64,000 nt of DNA from Paenibacillus antri (GTDB lineage Bacteria > Bacillota > Bacilli > Paenibacillales > YIM-B00363). The number at the start of each line of letters is the position of its first letter. Position 1 is the first letter of the stretch. The position numbers were made by a program, and so were the translations under genes. The stretch lies in the NCBI RefSeq assembly GCF_005765165.1, contig NZ_VCIW01000007.1, forward strand, positions 1 to 64,000, written 5' to 3'. Of this stretch, positions 50,369-59,366 are shown piece after piece. The notes below the pieces were generated by a model. The model did not search any database. It was not told where the DNA came from and saw only the letters and a list, made by a program, of their open reading frames with translations.

Positions 50369-52009
50369 ATGAAAATGCACAAGTCATTCGGATGGATCAT
50401 GACGTTCACGCTGTTCGCCGGGGTGCTGGCGGCATGCAGCGGGGGCGGAGGCGGGGGCGAAGGCGCAGCCGAGACGCCGTCCGCGCAGCAGCCTTCGGCA
50501 TCCGGCGGGGGCGAGACGACGCCGCCGGCGGGGAACGGCGAGAAGATTACGCTGTCGTATTGGGCCGGGATCAGCGCCAGCCAATCGCAGTCGCTCCAGA
50601 CGTTCAACGACTTGTTGACGTATCAAGAGATGGAGAAGCGCACAGGCGTGCATATCGAATTCCAGCACCCGGCCGTAGGCAGCGAGAAGGAGCAGTTCAA
50701 CCTGATGATCGCGTCCGGCGATCTGCCGGATATGATCGAGTACAATTTCACCGCCTATCCCGGCGGACCGGAGAAGGCGCTGGGGGACGGCATTCTTATC
50801 GAATTGAACGACGTCATCGAGCAGCATGCGCCGAACTTGAAGAAGTATCTGGACGAGAATCCGGAGATGAAGAAGCAGGTCATTACGGATTCCGGCAAGA
50901 TGTACGTATTCCCCAGCATCGGAGTCGGGAACCGCGGCGTGAACAACGGGATCATGATCCGCAAGGACTGGCTGGACGATCTTGGCCTCGCGAATCCGGT
51001 CACGATCGACGATTGGACGAATGTGCTGCGCGCGTTCAAAAACGAGAAATCGGCGAGCGCTCCGCTCACGATGATGCTTACTCATCTGCTCGGTTCCAAT
51101 ACGTTCAACAGTGCATTCGATGTCGGCGTCGACTTCTATAACGATAACGGCACCATCAAATACGGTCCGATCGAGCCGGGCTTCAAGGAATATCTGGCGC
51201 AGCTGAATGCATGGTATGAAGAAGGACTGTTCGATCCCGATTTCGCGACGCAAGACGGCGCAGCCTTCGACGCGAAGGTAATTAACAGCAGCACCGGCGC
51301 CTTCTTTGCTTTCATCGGAAGCGGCATGGGCAAATTTTTGCCCGCGCTGGCGGAGAAGGATCCGAAATTCACGCTTGCAGCCGCTCAGTACCCCGTGAAG
51401 AGCGCAGGTCAAGAGCCGCGGTTCATTACGTACTCTCATGAATACCGGGGAACGGGAAGCGTAGGGATTACGACCGCCAACGAGAATGTCGAAGCGACGG
51501 CCGAATGGCTGGATTACTTCTACTCGGAGGAAGGCCACAATCTGAAATCGTGGGGCGTGGAAGGCGTCACGTTTAACTGGGAAGGCGATTTCCCGCGCTT
51601 CACGGACCTCATTATGAAAAACCCGGACGGCTTGTCGATCGGGGACGCAATGAGTAAATATACGCGGGTGAACGCCCCTGCCGTCGGCTTCGTCGGTCCC
51701 GACGAATATATCGAGCAATATTACGATTACGATCAGCAGAAGGAAGCCGCCGCCGTATACAGCCAATTCCAAAGCAATGCTTCCGAGACGAGGCTGCCGC
51801 TCGTCAGCCATACGCCGGAGGAAGCGAACGAGCTGGCGACGATTATGGCCGAAGTGAATACGTTCCGCGAGGAGATGCTCCTGAAGTTCGTCATGGGCTC
51901 CGAGCCGATCGAGAACTTCGACGCGTACGTCGAGCAGCTGAAGAAGATGAACATCGAGCGCGCCATCGAGCTGAAGGCCGCCGCCGTCGAGCGTTACGCC
52001 CAGCGGTAA
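50369..52009 (+). CDS. extracellular solute-binding lipoprotein (LplA/YtcQ-like)
   Basis: The protein has 546 residues. The lipobox is LAAC (Cys23), followed by a long Gly/Ser/Pro spacer. The binding-protein fold includes KITLSYWAGISASQSQSLQT, SEKEQFNLMIASGDLPDMIE and WLDYFYSEEGHNLKSWGVEG, as in family 1 oligosaccharide-binding proteins of Paenibacillaceae. It should capture oligosaccharides released by the upstream lyase and deliver them to the permeases. A hairpin after its stop probably stabilises this first, most abundant message. No ATPase gene is present in the operon, as is usual for these systems. Confidence 0.92.
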   Translation: MKMHKSFGWIMTFTLFAGVLAACSGGGGGGEGAAETPSAQQPSASGGGETTPPAGNGEKITLSYWAGISASQSQSLQTFNDLLTYQEMEKRTGVHIEFQHPAVGSEKEQFNLMIASGDLPDMIEYNFTAYPGGPEKALGDGILIELNDVIEQHAPNLKKYLDENPEMKKQVITDSGKMYVFPSIGVGNRGVNNGIMIRKDWLDDLGLANPVTIDDWTNVLRAFKNEKSASAPLTMMLTHLLGSNTFNSAFDVGVDFYNDNGTIKYGPIEPGFKEYLAQLNAWYEEGLFDPDFATQDGAAFDAKVINSSTGAFFAFIGSGMGKFLPALAEKDPKFTLAAAQYPVKSAGQEPRFITYSHEYRGTGSVGITTANENVEATAEWLDYFYSEEGHNLKSWGVEGVTFNWEGDFPRFTDLIMKNPDGLSIGDAMSKYTRVNAPAVGFVGPDEYIEQYYDYDQQKEAAAVYSQFQSNASETRLPLVSHTPEEANELATIMAEVNTFREEMLLKFVMGSEPIENFDAYVEQLKKMNIERAIELKAAAVERYAQR

Positions 52010-52044
52010 CCGCCGCGGGCAACGCCGATCCAAGCCGTATCCAA

Positions 52045-52084
52045 GCGCGGGCGGGGGACGCCGAATCTTGCCTTCCGTCCGCGC
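52045..52084 (+). other. intercistronic hairpin after the binding-protein gene
   Basis: GCGCGGGCGG (52045-52054) pairs with CCGTCCGCGC (52075-52084) with one G-U pair. No T run follows. It probably protects the binding-protein message or partly terminates, giving lower permease expression. Confidence 0.7.
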
Positions 52085-52123
52085 TATCCTAACTAACCGA
52101 GAATGTGTGGTGACGAACGCATC

Positions 52124-53044
52124 ATGATGAAAGTCTGGTCGAGCGCCATTCGCAAAGATTTCCGCCTGCATAAATATTTGTATATCATGATCTTTCCGGT
52201 GGCGCTTCATTACCTGCTCTTCCAATACGTCCCCATGTACGGCGCAATAATCGCGTTCAAGGATTACCAAGTGGCCAAGGGACTGTTCGACAGCCCGTGG
52301 GTCGGGTGGAAGCACTTCGTAGATTTCTTCGACAGCTATTACTTCTGGAGATTGCTCACGAACACGTTCATGCTCAATCTGTACCAGCTATTATTCGTCT
52401 TCCCCGCCCCGATTCTGTTCGCGCTGCTGCTGAACGAGCTGGTCGGCAAGCGGTTCAAGCGCGTCGTTCAGACCGTAACCTACTTGCCGCACTTCATCTC
52501 GCTTATCGTCATCTGCGGCATGATTACGCAATTCGTCTCTCGCGACGGCGTCGTCACCGATCTGCTCGTCTGGCTCGGCATGGAGCGAACGGCGCTGCTC
52601 GGCCATCCCGAGAACTTCCGAACGATCTATATCGTCTCGGATATTTGGCAGACGATCGGCTGGAGCTCGATCATCTACCTGGCCGCGATCAGCGGCGTCA
52701 ATCCGGAGCTGTACGAAGCGGCGCGCATGGACGGCGCGGGACGCGCGAAACAGATGTTCCATGTGACGCTGCCCGGCATCGCGCCGATTATCGTCATTCT
52801 GCTCATCCTGAAGATCGGGAGCATGCTGGATATCGGGTTCGAGAAGATTATCCTGCTGTACAACCCGAATACGTACGCGACGGCGGACGTCATTAACACC
52901 TTCGTCTATCGGCGCGGCCTCACCTCGACGTTGGAGTTCAGCTACGCGACGGCGGTCGGCTTGTTTCAGGCGACGGTGAACTTCTTGATGCTCGTGTTCG
53001 CGAATTGGTTCAGCCGCAAGGTCAGCGAGACCAGCTTATGGTAA
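52124..53044 (+). CDS. ABC sugar importer permease (LplB-like)
   Basis: The protein has 306 residues and six hydrophobic segments. The EAA loop that contacts the ATPase is visible as AISGVNPELYEAARMDGAGR. Start choice is uncertain: ATG 52124 or 52127 gives the usual MKVWSSAIRKDFRLHKYLYI beginning, while ATG 52103 extends it by seven residues. The gene pairs with the permease at 53061 (16-nt gap). It belongs to the Lpl-type importer family. Confidence 0.93.
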   Translation: MMKVWSSAIRKDFRLHKYLYIMIFPVALHYLLFQYVPMYGAIIAFKDYQVAKGLFDSPWVGWKHFVDFFDSYYFWRLLTNTFMLNLYQLLFVFPAPILFALLLNELVGKRFKRVVQTVTYLPHFISLIVICGMITQFVSRDGVVTDLLVWLGMERTALLGHPENFRTIYIVSDIWQTIGWSSIIYLAAISGVNPELYEAARMDGAGRAKQMFHVTLPGIAPIIVILLILKIGSMLDIGFEKIILLYNPNTYATADVINTFVYRRGLTSTLEFSYATAVGLFQATVNFLMLVFANWFSRKVSETSLW

Positions 53045-53060
53045 GGAGGGAGGACATCCT

Positions 53061-53945
53061 TTGAAAATGCGAAAAAGCGCCGCGTCCCTCGCGTTCGATA
53101 CGCTCAACGTCGTACTCATGCTGGTCATGGTCGTCGTTACGTTATATCCGTTCGTCTACGTGCTCATGTCGTCCCTCAGCAATTCGATGCTGCTGCTGTC
53201 GCATACGGGCTTGCTGCTGAAGCCGCTCGAGTTCACGACGGAGGCGTATGCCCTTGTATTCCGCAACCCGAACATCGCGACGGGCTTTCGGAACACGCTG
53301 TTTCTGACGACGGTCGGCACGATCGTCAACTTGACGTTGACGAGCCTCGGCGCCTACGTGCTCTCGCGCCGCGGAGTGCCTTGGACGCGACCCGTCATGC
53401 TGATGATCGTCTTTACGATGTTTTTCTCCGGCGGCCTCATCCCGTCTTATCTGCTCGTCTACAACTGGCTGCATCTCGGCAACACGCTCGCCGCCTTGAT
53501 CATTCCCGGCGCGATCTCGACTTGGAATTTGATCATTTTGCGGACGTCGTTCGCCTCGATTCCGGATAGCTTGATCGAATCGGCACGCATCGACGGAGCG
53601 CAAGACTTCACGATTCTATTCCGCATCGTCATTCCGCTGTCGATGCCGGTCATCGCCGTCATGATCCTGTTCTACAGCGTCGGCCATTGGAACGCCTGGT
53701 TCCAGGCGATGATCTATTTGCGCGATCGGGAGCTGTTCCCGGTGCAGCTCATCCTGCGGGAAATTCTCATCCAGAACAGTACGCAATTCATGTCCTCGGA
53801 CGCCGCGGCCGGCGATGCGCAGGCGGTCGGGGAGAGTATTAAATACGCGACGATCGTCGTGGCGACGCTGCCGATCCTTGTCGTCTATCCGTTCTTGCAG
53901 AAATACTTCGTGAAAGGTGTTATGATAGGGTCCATCAAGGGGTGA
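53061..53945 (+). CDS. ABC sugar importer permease (LplC/YtcP-like)
   Basis: The protein has 294 residues and six hydrophobic segments. Its EAA-type loop reads FASIPDSLIESARIDGAQDF. The start is TTG 53061, 6 nt after AAGGAGGGAGGA; an ATG follows two codons later. The stop overlaps the start region of the AraC regulator gene, so importer and regulator are translationally linked. Confidence 0.93.
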   Translation: MKMRKSAASLAFDTLNVVLMLVMVVVTLYPFVYVLMSSLSNSMLLLSHTGLLLKPLEFTTEAYALVFRNPNIATGFRNTLFLTTVGTIVNLTLTSLGAYVLSRRGVPWTRPVMLMIVFTMFFSGGLIPSYLLVYNWLHLGNTLAALIIPGAISTWNLIILRTSFASIPDSLIESARIDGAQDFTILFRIVIPLSMPVIAVMILFYSVGHWNAWFQAMIYLRDRELFPVQLILREILIQNSTQFMSSDAAAGDAQAVGESIKYATIVVATLPILVVYPFLQKYFVKGVMIGSIKG

Positions 53946-53950
53946 GGCGG

Positions 53951-56284
53951 ATGAAGAAGTGGCGCTCGAACAGCATTCTGTTCGCCTGGTTGCGCTCATA
54001 CGCGTTGGTGCTCGTCATCCCGCTCGCGATGATGGGCATCATCTACGTACAGACGCAACAGGTCATCGAGGACGAAATCAATCGAGCGAATTCCTCCCTG
54101 CTCGGGCAGCTGCGGGAGGAGATCGACTCGCAGCTCGAGCACGTGCAGCGGATGCGGGAGGTCATCGCCTTCAATGCGCGGGTGCGCAGTTTGCTATACG
54201 CTCCGGAGCGGCTGGAGCCCAAGCATCGACTGACGATGGTGCAGGCGTTCGCCGACTTCCGGACATACAGCTCTACGAATCGATACATCGACAATTTCTA
54301 CATTTATTACCGCACGGGAAACTTCATCGTGACCGACACGGCGAACTACGCGCCGGAGATGTACTTTCAGCTGTATTTGGCCGATACCGGCCTGACGTAC
54401 GACGTCTGGCGCGAGTTTCTGGATGAGTCGCATCGGGGCGAATTCGTGAACGGGCAGGACGTCGGCGTGTCTCCCGGCGAAGGGGACATCTGGTTCACGC
54501 AGTCGCTGCCGATCGAAAATCCGAACGACCGCCTCGCGACGCTCGTCATCCATATGAATAAAGAGCGGCTTCAGGCCGCTTTAGAAAATATCCGCACGTA
54601 CAACGGAGGCGACGCCTACGTCTTGGACGGCAATCGGCGGGTGTTGGCCTCCTCCGTCGACGCGACGGAGGGCGGACCGGCGCTTCCGCCTGATTGGGAG
54701 CCGACGGAGGATACCGGCGTCGTGCGCCATACCGGCGGCGGCGAGGAGGTCGTCGTCTCGTATATCCAGTCGTCTATGCTGGACTGGACGTACGTCTACT
54801 CGCTGCCGATGCGCCTCTACGCCGAGAAAGCCGGGTACGTTCGCAATCTGACGCTGCTCACGCTGCTCATCGCGGTCGTACTCGGCGCGCTGACGGCCGT
54901 CTTCGCCGCGAGACGGAACTACGACCCGATCCGCCGCCTCGTAGACAGCGTGTCGCTTCGCTCCAAGGTGGAGCCGCACAGCGCTCGCAACGAGCTGCAG
55001 TATATCGGAGAGACGCTCGAAGAGGCGCTTGAACGGAACGAGACGATGCGGCGCGAGCTCGACAAGCAGAACGTCGTCTTGCGTTCGAACCTGATCGTCC
55101 GCCTGCTGAAGGGGCGGCTCGAGCGGAACTTCCCGCTCGAATCCGCGCTCGAGGAATACCGAATTACATTTTTATCCGACGATTTCGCCGTGCTGCTCTT
55201 CTATATCGAAGACTTCAGCGGCTTATTCCGCGCGGAGGAGCGGGACGTCGAGAAGAACCTTCGGTTCGTGCACCTGATCATGTCCAACATCGTGGAGGAG
55301 CTGGCGGGCCGCAAGCATCGAGGGTGGGTCGCCGAATCGGACGAGATGCTCGCGTGCCTCGTCAACTTCGCGCCCGGCACGACGGCGGCGCAGGCGAAGC
55401 AGGACGTGCAGCGCTTGCTCGAGGAAGCCCGCAGCTTCCTCGGCGAGCGGTTCCGCATCGAATTCACGAGCTCGTTCGGCGGCGTCCACCGCACGGCCGA
55501 AGCGATCCCGACCGCGTACCGCGAGGCGATGGAGGCGATGGAGTACCGGATGCTGTTAGGCGCCGGCACGACGATCGACTACGAGCAAATTCGCGAGCCC
55601 GGCGCGTCCTACGCGTATCCGCTGGAGAAGGAGCAGCAGTTCATCAATCACGTGAAGTCGGGCAGCTTCGACATGGCGAAGGCGATCATGGACGAGGTGA
55701 TCGAACGCAATCTGCAAGAGAGCCCGATGTCGATCGACATGGCTCGCTGCTTCATGTTCGACTTGGTCAGCTCGATGATGAAGGCGTCCGCGGAGGCGGC
55801 TTCGGGCAAGTGGGAGCTGCTCGAGGACAATCAGCGCGCGTTGCAGGCGATGCTGCAGGAGCAGACCGTCGCCAGCATGCGGGCGCGCATGACGGAGTTT
55901 CTCGAGAGCGTCTGCACGCAAGTCGAAGCGCGGAAGAAGAGCCGTAACGTCCGGCTGAAAGACGAGATGCTCGCCTACATCGAGGAGTCGTACCGGGATC
56001 CGAACCTATCCGCCGCGACGCTGTCCGATACGTTCGCGCTGCATCCGTCGTACGTCTCTCGGTTTTTCAAGGAACAGACCGGCGACACCGTGTCCGATTA
56101 CATCAACCGGCGCCGCATGGCGAAGGCGAAGCTGCTGCTGCAAGGGGAAGACGCCGCGATCAAGTCGGTGTCCGAGGAGGTAGGCATCTACAGCATCAGC
56201 ACGTTCATCCGGCTGTTTAAGAAATACGAAGGCGTGACGCCGGGCGCGTACCGGGACATCCATAAGGAACAAAATAAGGCATGA
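53951..56284 (+). CDS. membrane-bound AraC-family regulator (sensor-type)
   Basis: The protein has 777 residues. A first membrane helix (about 12-32), an extracellular sensor region of about 265 residues (Cache-like; YIDNFYIYYRTGNFIVTDTA) and a second membrane helix near 305 come first. A cytoplasmic helical linker and middle domain follow, then a C-terminal AraC double helix-turn-helix (ATLSDTFALHPSYVSRFFKE and SVSEEVGIYSISTFIRLFKK). It resembles large one-component sensors of Paenibacillaceae that detect polysaccharide breakdown products outside the cell. It is the best candidate to bind the shared TTGCGCAT/TTGNNNATNTAC sites. ATG 53951 is chosen (AAGGGG 8 nt upstream); GTG 53942 overlaps the preceding stop. 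Confidence 0.9.
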   Translation: MKKWRSNSILFAWLRSYALVLVIPLAMMGIIYVQTQQVIEDEINRANSSLLGQLREEIDSQLEHVQRMREVIAFNARVRSLLYAPERLEPKHRLTMVQAFADFRTYSSTNRYIDNFYIYYRTGNFIVTDTANYAPEMYFQLYLADTGLTYDVWREFLDESHRGEFVNGQDVGVSPGEGDIWFTQSLPIENPNDRLATLVIHMNKERLQAALENIRTYNGGDAYVLDGNRRVLASSVDATEGGPALPPDWEPTEDTGVVRHTGGGEEVVVSYIQSSMLDWTYVYSLPMRLYAEKAGYVRNLTLLTLLIAVVLGALTAVFAARRNYDPIRRLVDSVSLRSKVEPHSARNELQYIGETLEEALERNETMRRELDKQNVVLRSNLIVRLLKGRLERNFPLESALEEYRITFLSDDFAVLLFYIEDFSGLFRAEERDVEKNLRFVHLIMSNIVEELAGRKHRGWVAESDEMLACLVNFAPGTTAAQAKQDVQRLLEEARSFLGERFRIEFTSSFGGVHRTAEAIPTAYREAMEAMEYRMLLGAGTTIDYEQIREPGASYAYPLEKEQQFINHVKSGSFDMAKAIMDEVIERNLQESPMSIDMARCFMFDLVSSMMKASAEAASGKWELLEDNQRALQAMLQEQTVASMRARMTEFLESVCTQVEARKKSRNVRLKDEMLAYIEESYRDPNLSAATLSDTFALHPSYVSRFFKEQTGDTVSDYINRRRMAKAKLLLQGEDAAIKSVSEEVGIYSISTFIRLFKKYEGVTPGAYRDIHKEQNKA

Positions 56285-56292
56285 AGCCATGC

Positions 56293-56336
56293 AGGACGCC
56301 TGACGGTCGAGCGACGACGCGGGCGTCCTTATTTAT
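56293..56336 (+). terminator. terminator of the importer/regulator operon
   Basis: AGGACGCC (56293-56300) pairs with GGCGTCCT (56322-56329), with further pairing inside the loop, followed by TATTTAT. Confidence 0.65.
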
Positions 56337-56638
56337 ACCGCTGTTTTCAAAAGACGTACGGGGCGAAGGGAACAAGAAAGATCGGCAAATTTTCGTATAT
56401 TCGTTCAACACTCTCCGCTCCATAACACAATTTGCGCAAAAGTTCATATATTTCCCATGCTACGACGGTTTCGGATATGAAATATACTTCATTTTGCCGA
56501 TAAAGGCCGAATACATGCGATTCCGCTCGGAATTATATTACATTTTGCGCATCCCTCTTCATATCCTTCGTCCAACCGGTATATCCGTACTCCGGTTTAC
56601 CTACCCCTGTCCTTTGATTGGTCAGGGGTCGTCGTTTT
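56337..56638. other. AT-rich gap between convergent AraC genes with TTGCGCA motifs
   Basis: No gene is supported. The DNA is clearly more AT-rich than its surroundings. It contains TTGCGCAA (56432-56439) and TTGCGCAT (56545-56552), each followed within 4-6 nt by TTCATAT. These look like the local AraC sites, but neither strand has a suitable gene start behind them. It may be the remains of a promoter whose gene has been lost. Confidence 0.5.
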
Positions 56639-57421
56639 TCATACCCAATGGGTTTTCCGATACGCAGACGGGCTCGACTTCATATATTTCGTAAACACGC
56701 GGCTGAAATAAAACGCGTTCTGAAACCCGCACCGTTCCGCGATTTCGTCCAGCGTCAGCTCGGCGTCGGCGAGCAGCGCCCGGGCTTTCGCAAGCCGCGC
56801 CTCGGTGGCGTAGCGAACGGGGGAGACGCCGTACGCCGCTTGGAAGCGGCGCGTGAGCTGCGACGGCCCGATGCGAAGCCGTTCCGCGAGCTGCTGCAGC
56901 GACAGCCGGCCTTCGAGCGCATGCTGCCTTATGTACGCCGCCGCTTGTTCCATCAGAGGATCGCCGCAGCGATTCTCGCGCCGCTCGGCCTGTCTCCGGG
57001 CACGAACGGTCAGGTACAGAAGGTCGAGGAGCAGGTGCTCGCCCTCGGAATCGTCTCTGCGGTCCGGGACGTCCTGCTGCCAATCCTTCAGGCAAGCGAA
57101 GGTGGAGTCGAGCCGCTGCAAATCGGAGACGCGGACGTTGCCGATCGGCAGATCCCGCGGGTCGTCGACCGCGAATTCGGCGAAGTGAAACAGAACGGGC
57201 TCCAAGGCGTCCCGCCTCAGCACATAGCCGGGCGGGCATAACAGGACGTCTCCGTATTGAGAAAATCCTCGCGCGACCGTCCCCTCGTCGGACGCCAGCT
57301 CGTACGCGAACCGTCCGCCTTGCGCGGCGAGGAGCGCCCAATCCGCATACCGGTCCTCGGGCAGCTGGAATCGTTCTCTGGACAAATGAAAGCTGTGCCG
57401 GACCAACCGGGTGATTCTCAT
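56639..57421 (-). CDS. AraC-family transcriptional regulator (cupin-type sensor)
   Basis: The protein has 260 residues. An N-terminal sugar-sensor-like beta domain (FAYELASDEGTVARGFSQYG, then LFHFAEFAVDDPRDLPIGNV) is followed by a C-terminal AraC domain with two helix-turn-helices (LQQLAERLRIGPSQLTRRFQ and LDEIAERCGFQNAFYFSRVF). It is soluble, unlike the regulator at 53951. ATG 57421 is chosen since CAGGGAGCGG precedes it; upstream in-frame ATGs have weaker sites. It is divergent from the PhyH-type gene (127-bp gap) and may regulate it. Confidence 0.9.
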   Translation of the reverse strand: MRITRLVRHSFHLSRERFQLPEDRYADWALLAAQGGRFAYELASDEGTVARGFSQYGDVLLCPPGYVLRRDALEPVLFHFAEFAVDDPRDLPIGNVRVSDLQRLDSTFACLKDWQQDVPDRRDDSEGEHLLLDLLYLTVRARRQAERRENRCGDPLMEQAAAYIRQHALEGRLSLQQLAERLRIGPSQLTRRFQAAYGVSPVRYATEARLAKARALLADAELTLDEIAERCGFQNAFYFSRVFTKYMKSSPSAYRKTHWV

Positions 57422-57548
57422 CGCGATCCGCTCCCTGTTCATACAAAAAAGTATATGACAAATAGGAAACCCGTGCATGGAGGTTTGATACGAATGATTT
57501 TACTATAGAAACAGCAGGAATAATACGACATGAGAGCAGGGAATTACG

Positions 57549-58319
57549 ATGAAGAGAGAAGTTCGAGCGTTAAGCTTCGAACAACTGCGAACGTATCGCG
57601 AGCAGGGCTATTTGGTACTGCGGAACGTGTTCGCGGAGAAGGAAGCCGAGGTGATGCAGGTCGAGTGCGACCGACTCTTGACGCTGCCGGACTACACGAA
57701 TCCTTATAACGTTCGCGCGGGACATAAGCGTTACGCGGACGGCTCGGTGAAGATCGAACGGCTCGACCCCGTGCACGACATCTCGCCGGTGTTCGAGGAG
57801 CTTGTCCGCAACGAGAGAATTTTATCGCCGCTCCGCGATCTGTACCTCGACGAGCCGCTGTTGTTCAAGGATAAGCTGATCTTCAAGCTGCCGGGAGCCA
57901 ACGGCTATACGATGCACCAAGACGCCTCATGGTGGCAAGGGTTCCCGATCGACGGGTTGATTTCGGTCATGGTCGCCATCGACGGGGCGACCGTCGCGAA
58001 CGGAGGACTTGAGCTTTTCCCGGGCTATCACGACCGATTGCGTTCGACGCCGGGCGAGCTGCGCAATATGAACGCGGAGGAAATCGCGGAGATCGACGAG
58101 TCGCGGGGAGAGATCGTCGAGACGAACCCTGGAGACATCATCATCTTTCACTCCCTCGCGCCGCACCGGAGCGGACCGAACTTGTCCGACCGAAGCCGGA
58201 AGCAGCTGTTCTTGACGTACCATCCCGCGAAGGACGGCCGATTGTACAAAGCGCACTATCAGCACTACGCGCGGTACAGCCTGCACGGGAAAGACACGAA
58301 CCAATACCATATGTACTAG
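57549..58319 (+). CDS. PhyH-family Fe(II)/2-oxoglutarate dioxygenase
   Basis: The protein has 256 residues. The facial-triad pattern is visible: TMHQDASWW (His-x-Asp) and HSLAPHRSGPN (distal His), with an Arg for 2-oxoglutarate near the end (SRKQLFLTYHPAKDG). Phytanoyl-CoA dioxygenase relatives hydroxylate many small molecules; the substrate is unknown. The gene is followed after 18 nt by a LamG-type protein, likely co-transcribed. An AraC regulator is divergent from it. Confidence 0.9.
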   Translation: MKREVRALSFEQLRTYREQGYLVLRNVFAEKEAEVMQVECDRLLTLPDYTNPYNVRAGHKRYADGSVKIERLDPVHDISPVFEELVRNERILSPLRDLYLDEPLLFKDKLIFKLPGANGYTMHQDASWWQGFPIDGLISVMVAIDGATVANGGLELFPGYHDRLRSTPGELRNMNAEEIAEIDESRGEIVETNPGDIIIFHSLAPHRSGPNLSDRSRKQLFLTYHPAKDGRLYKAHYQHYARYSLHGKDTNQYHMY

Positions 58320-58337
58320 CGGACGGGGGCATGTTCC

Positions 58338-59123
58338 ATGAATGGGGAAAAGGTTGAGGGCGCATCCGCCGCCGGAAGAGCGGCCGTGTTGGGCACGGCG
58401 GGGCTGGTCGCTTTCTGGGATTTCCAAGACGCGGAAGGCGCCGCGAAGGTCGCCGACGGTCCGCATGCGTACGCGTTGGAGCCGAAGGGCGGGTTCATCC
58501 GCCGAACGGGGGACGGCCTCTTCGGACCGCACGCGATCGAGCTCGAGCATGGACAGTGGCTGCGCCTGCCGCGGGCCGCCTGCCCGGCGCTCCGCTTCGG
58601 CGGCGAAGGCGCGGCGGTCACCGTCGCCGCTTGGGTGAAGCGCAAGGACGTTCGGAAGCCGGAATGCCAAGCGATCGCCGGCATGTGGAACGAATCGGAG
58701 AAGAAGCGGCAGTATGGCCTGTTTCTGGACTTGCGCATCTGGGGAAGCGGTCATCAAGTATGCGGGCACGTCTCCGCGTCCGGCGGGCCGACGCCCGGGC
58801 ACAAGTATTGCATGGACGCCTCGATCGGCTCGACGGCGGTGCCGTACGAGACCTGGAGCTTCGTCGCGTTCACGTACGACGGCGCGTACGCGCGATCGTA
58901 TTTGAACGGATCGCTGGATCGCCGAGACGGGTACAATCCGTACCCTTACCCGGACGGCTTATACGACGGGGGTGCCGACGGGGCCGACTTTACGGTCGGC
59001 GCCGTCCATCGGCACGGCGAGATGGGCAACTTTTTCGAGGGGACCTTAGGGGGGCTGGCCGTCTTCGACCGGGCGCTGACCGAAGCGGAGATGGCGAGGC
59101 TGCACCGCGCCGTACCCATATAG
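58338..59123 (+). CDS. LamG/concanavalin-like protein
   Basis: The protein has 261 residues and no signal peptide. The chain reads as a single concanavalin-like jelly roll: GLVAFWDFQDAEGAAKVADG, WVKRKDVRKPECQAIAGMWN, WSFVAFTYDGAYARSYLNGS and a closing GTLGGLAVFDRALTEAEMAR. This is a sugar-binding or hydrolase-like fold, intracellular by sequence. It pairs with the dioxygenase gene, which suggests both act on the same glycan-linked substrate. The precise role is unknown. Confidence 0.78.
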   Translation: MNGEKVEGASAAGRAAVLGTAGLVAFWDFQDAEGAAKVADGPHAYALEPKGGFIRRTGDGLFGPHAIELEHGQWLRLPRAACPALRFGGEGAAVTVAAWVKRKDVRKPECQAIAGMWNESEKKRQYGLFLDLRIWGSGHQVCGHVSASGGPTPGHKYCMDASIGSTAVPYETWSFVAFTYDGAYARSYLNGSLDRRDGYNPYPYPDGLYDGGADGADFTVGAVHRHGEMGNFFEGTLGGLAVFDRALTEAEMARLHRAVPI

Positions 59124-59194
59124 AACGATTGCGAGAACTCCCCCCATCATGGAGCCCAGAGGGATAATAGAATAGCCATCGCAACGCTCGCCGC

Positions 59195-59226
59195 GAGGCC
59201 GCCGGAATCCCCGGCGGCCTCTTCGT
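59195..59226 (+). terminator. terminator after the LamG gene
   Basis: A perfect 11-bp stem GAGGCCGCCGG / CCGGCGGCCTC with loop AATCC, followed by TTCG. Confidence 0.75.
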
Positions 59227-59366
59227 GCGCAGGGGAAGTTATTGAAATGTGAGCGGATCGTCAGTGCTCCGGGGATTTCATTCGTCCCGGGTTTGGGGTA
59301 CGATGAACCATGGAGCCATTTTCCAATATCGGCGGCAGCCTGCCGTCGTCGAAGGAGGGGACGAAA

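Noticed and set aside
56281-56694. A 137-codon plus-strand open frame in the convergent gap.
   Set aside because: It overlaps the end of the AraC gene and the terminator, has no ribosome site, and its composition is that of AT-rich non-coding DNA.
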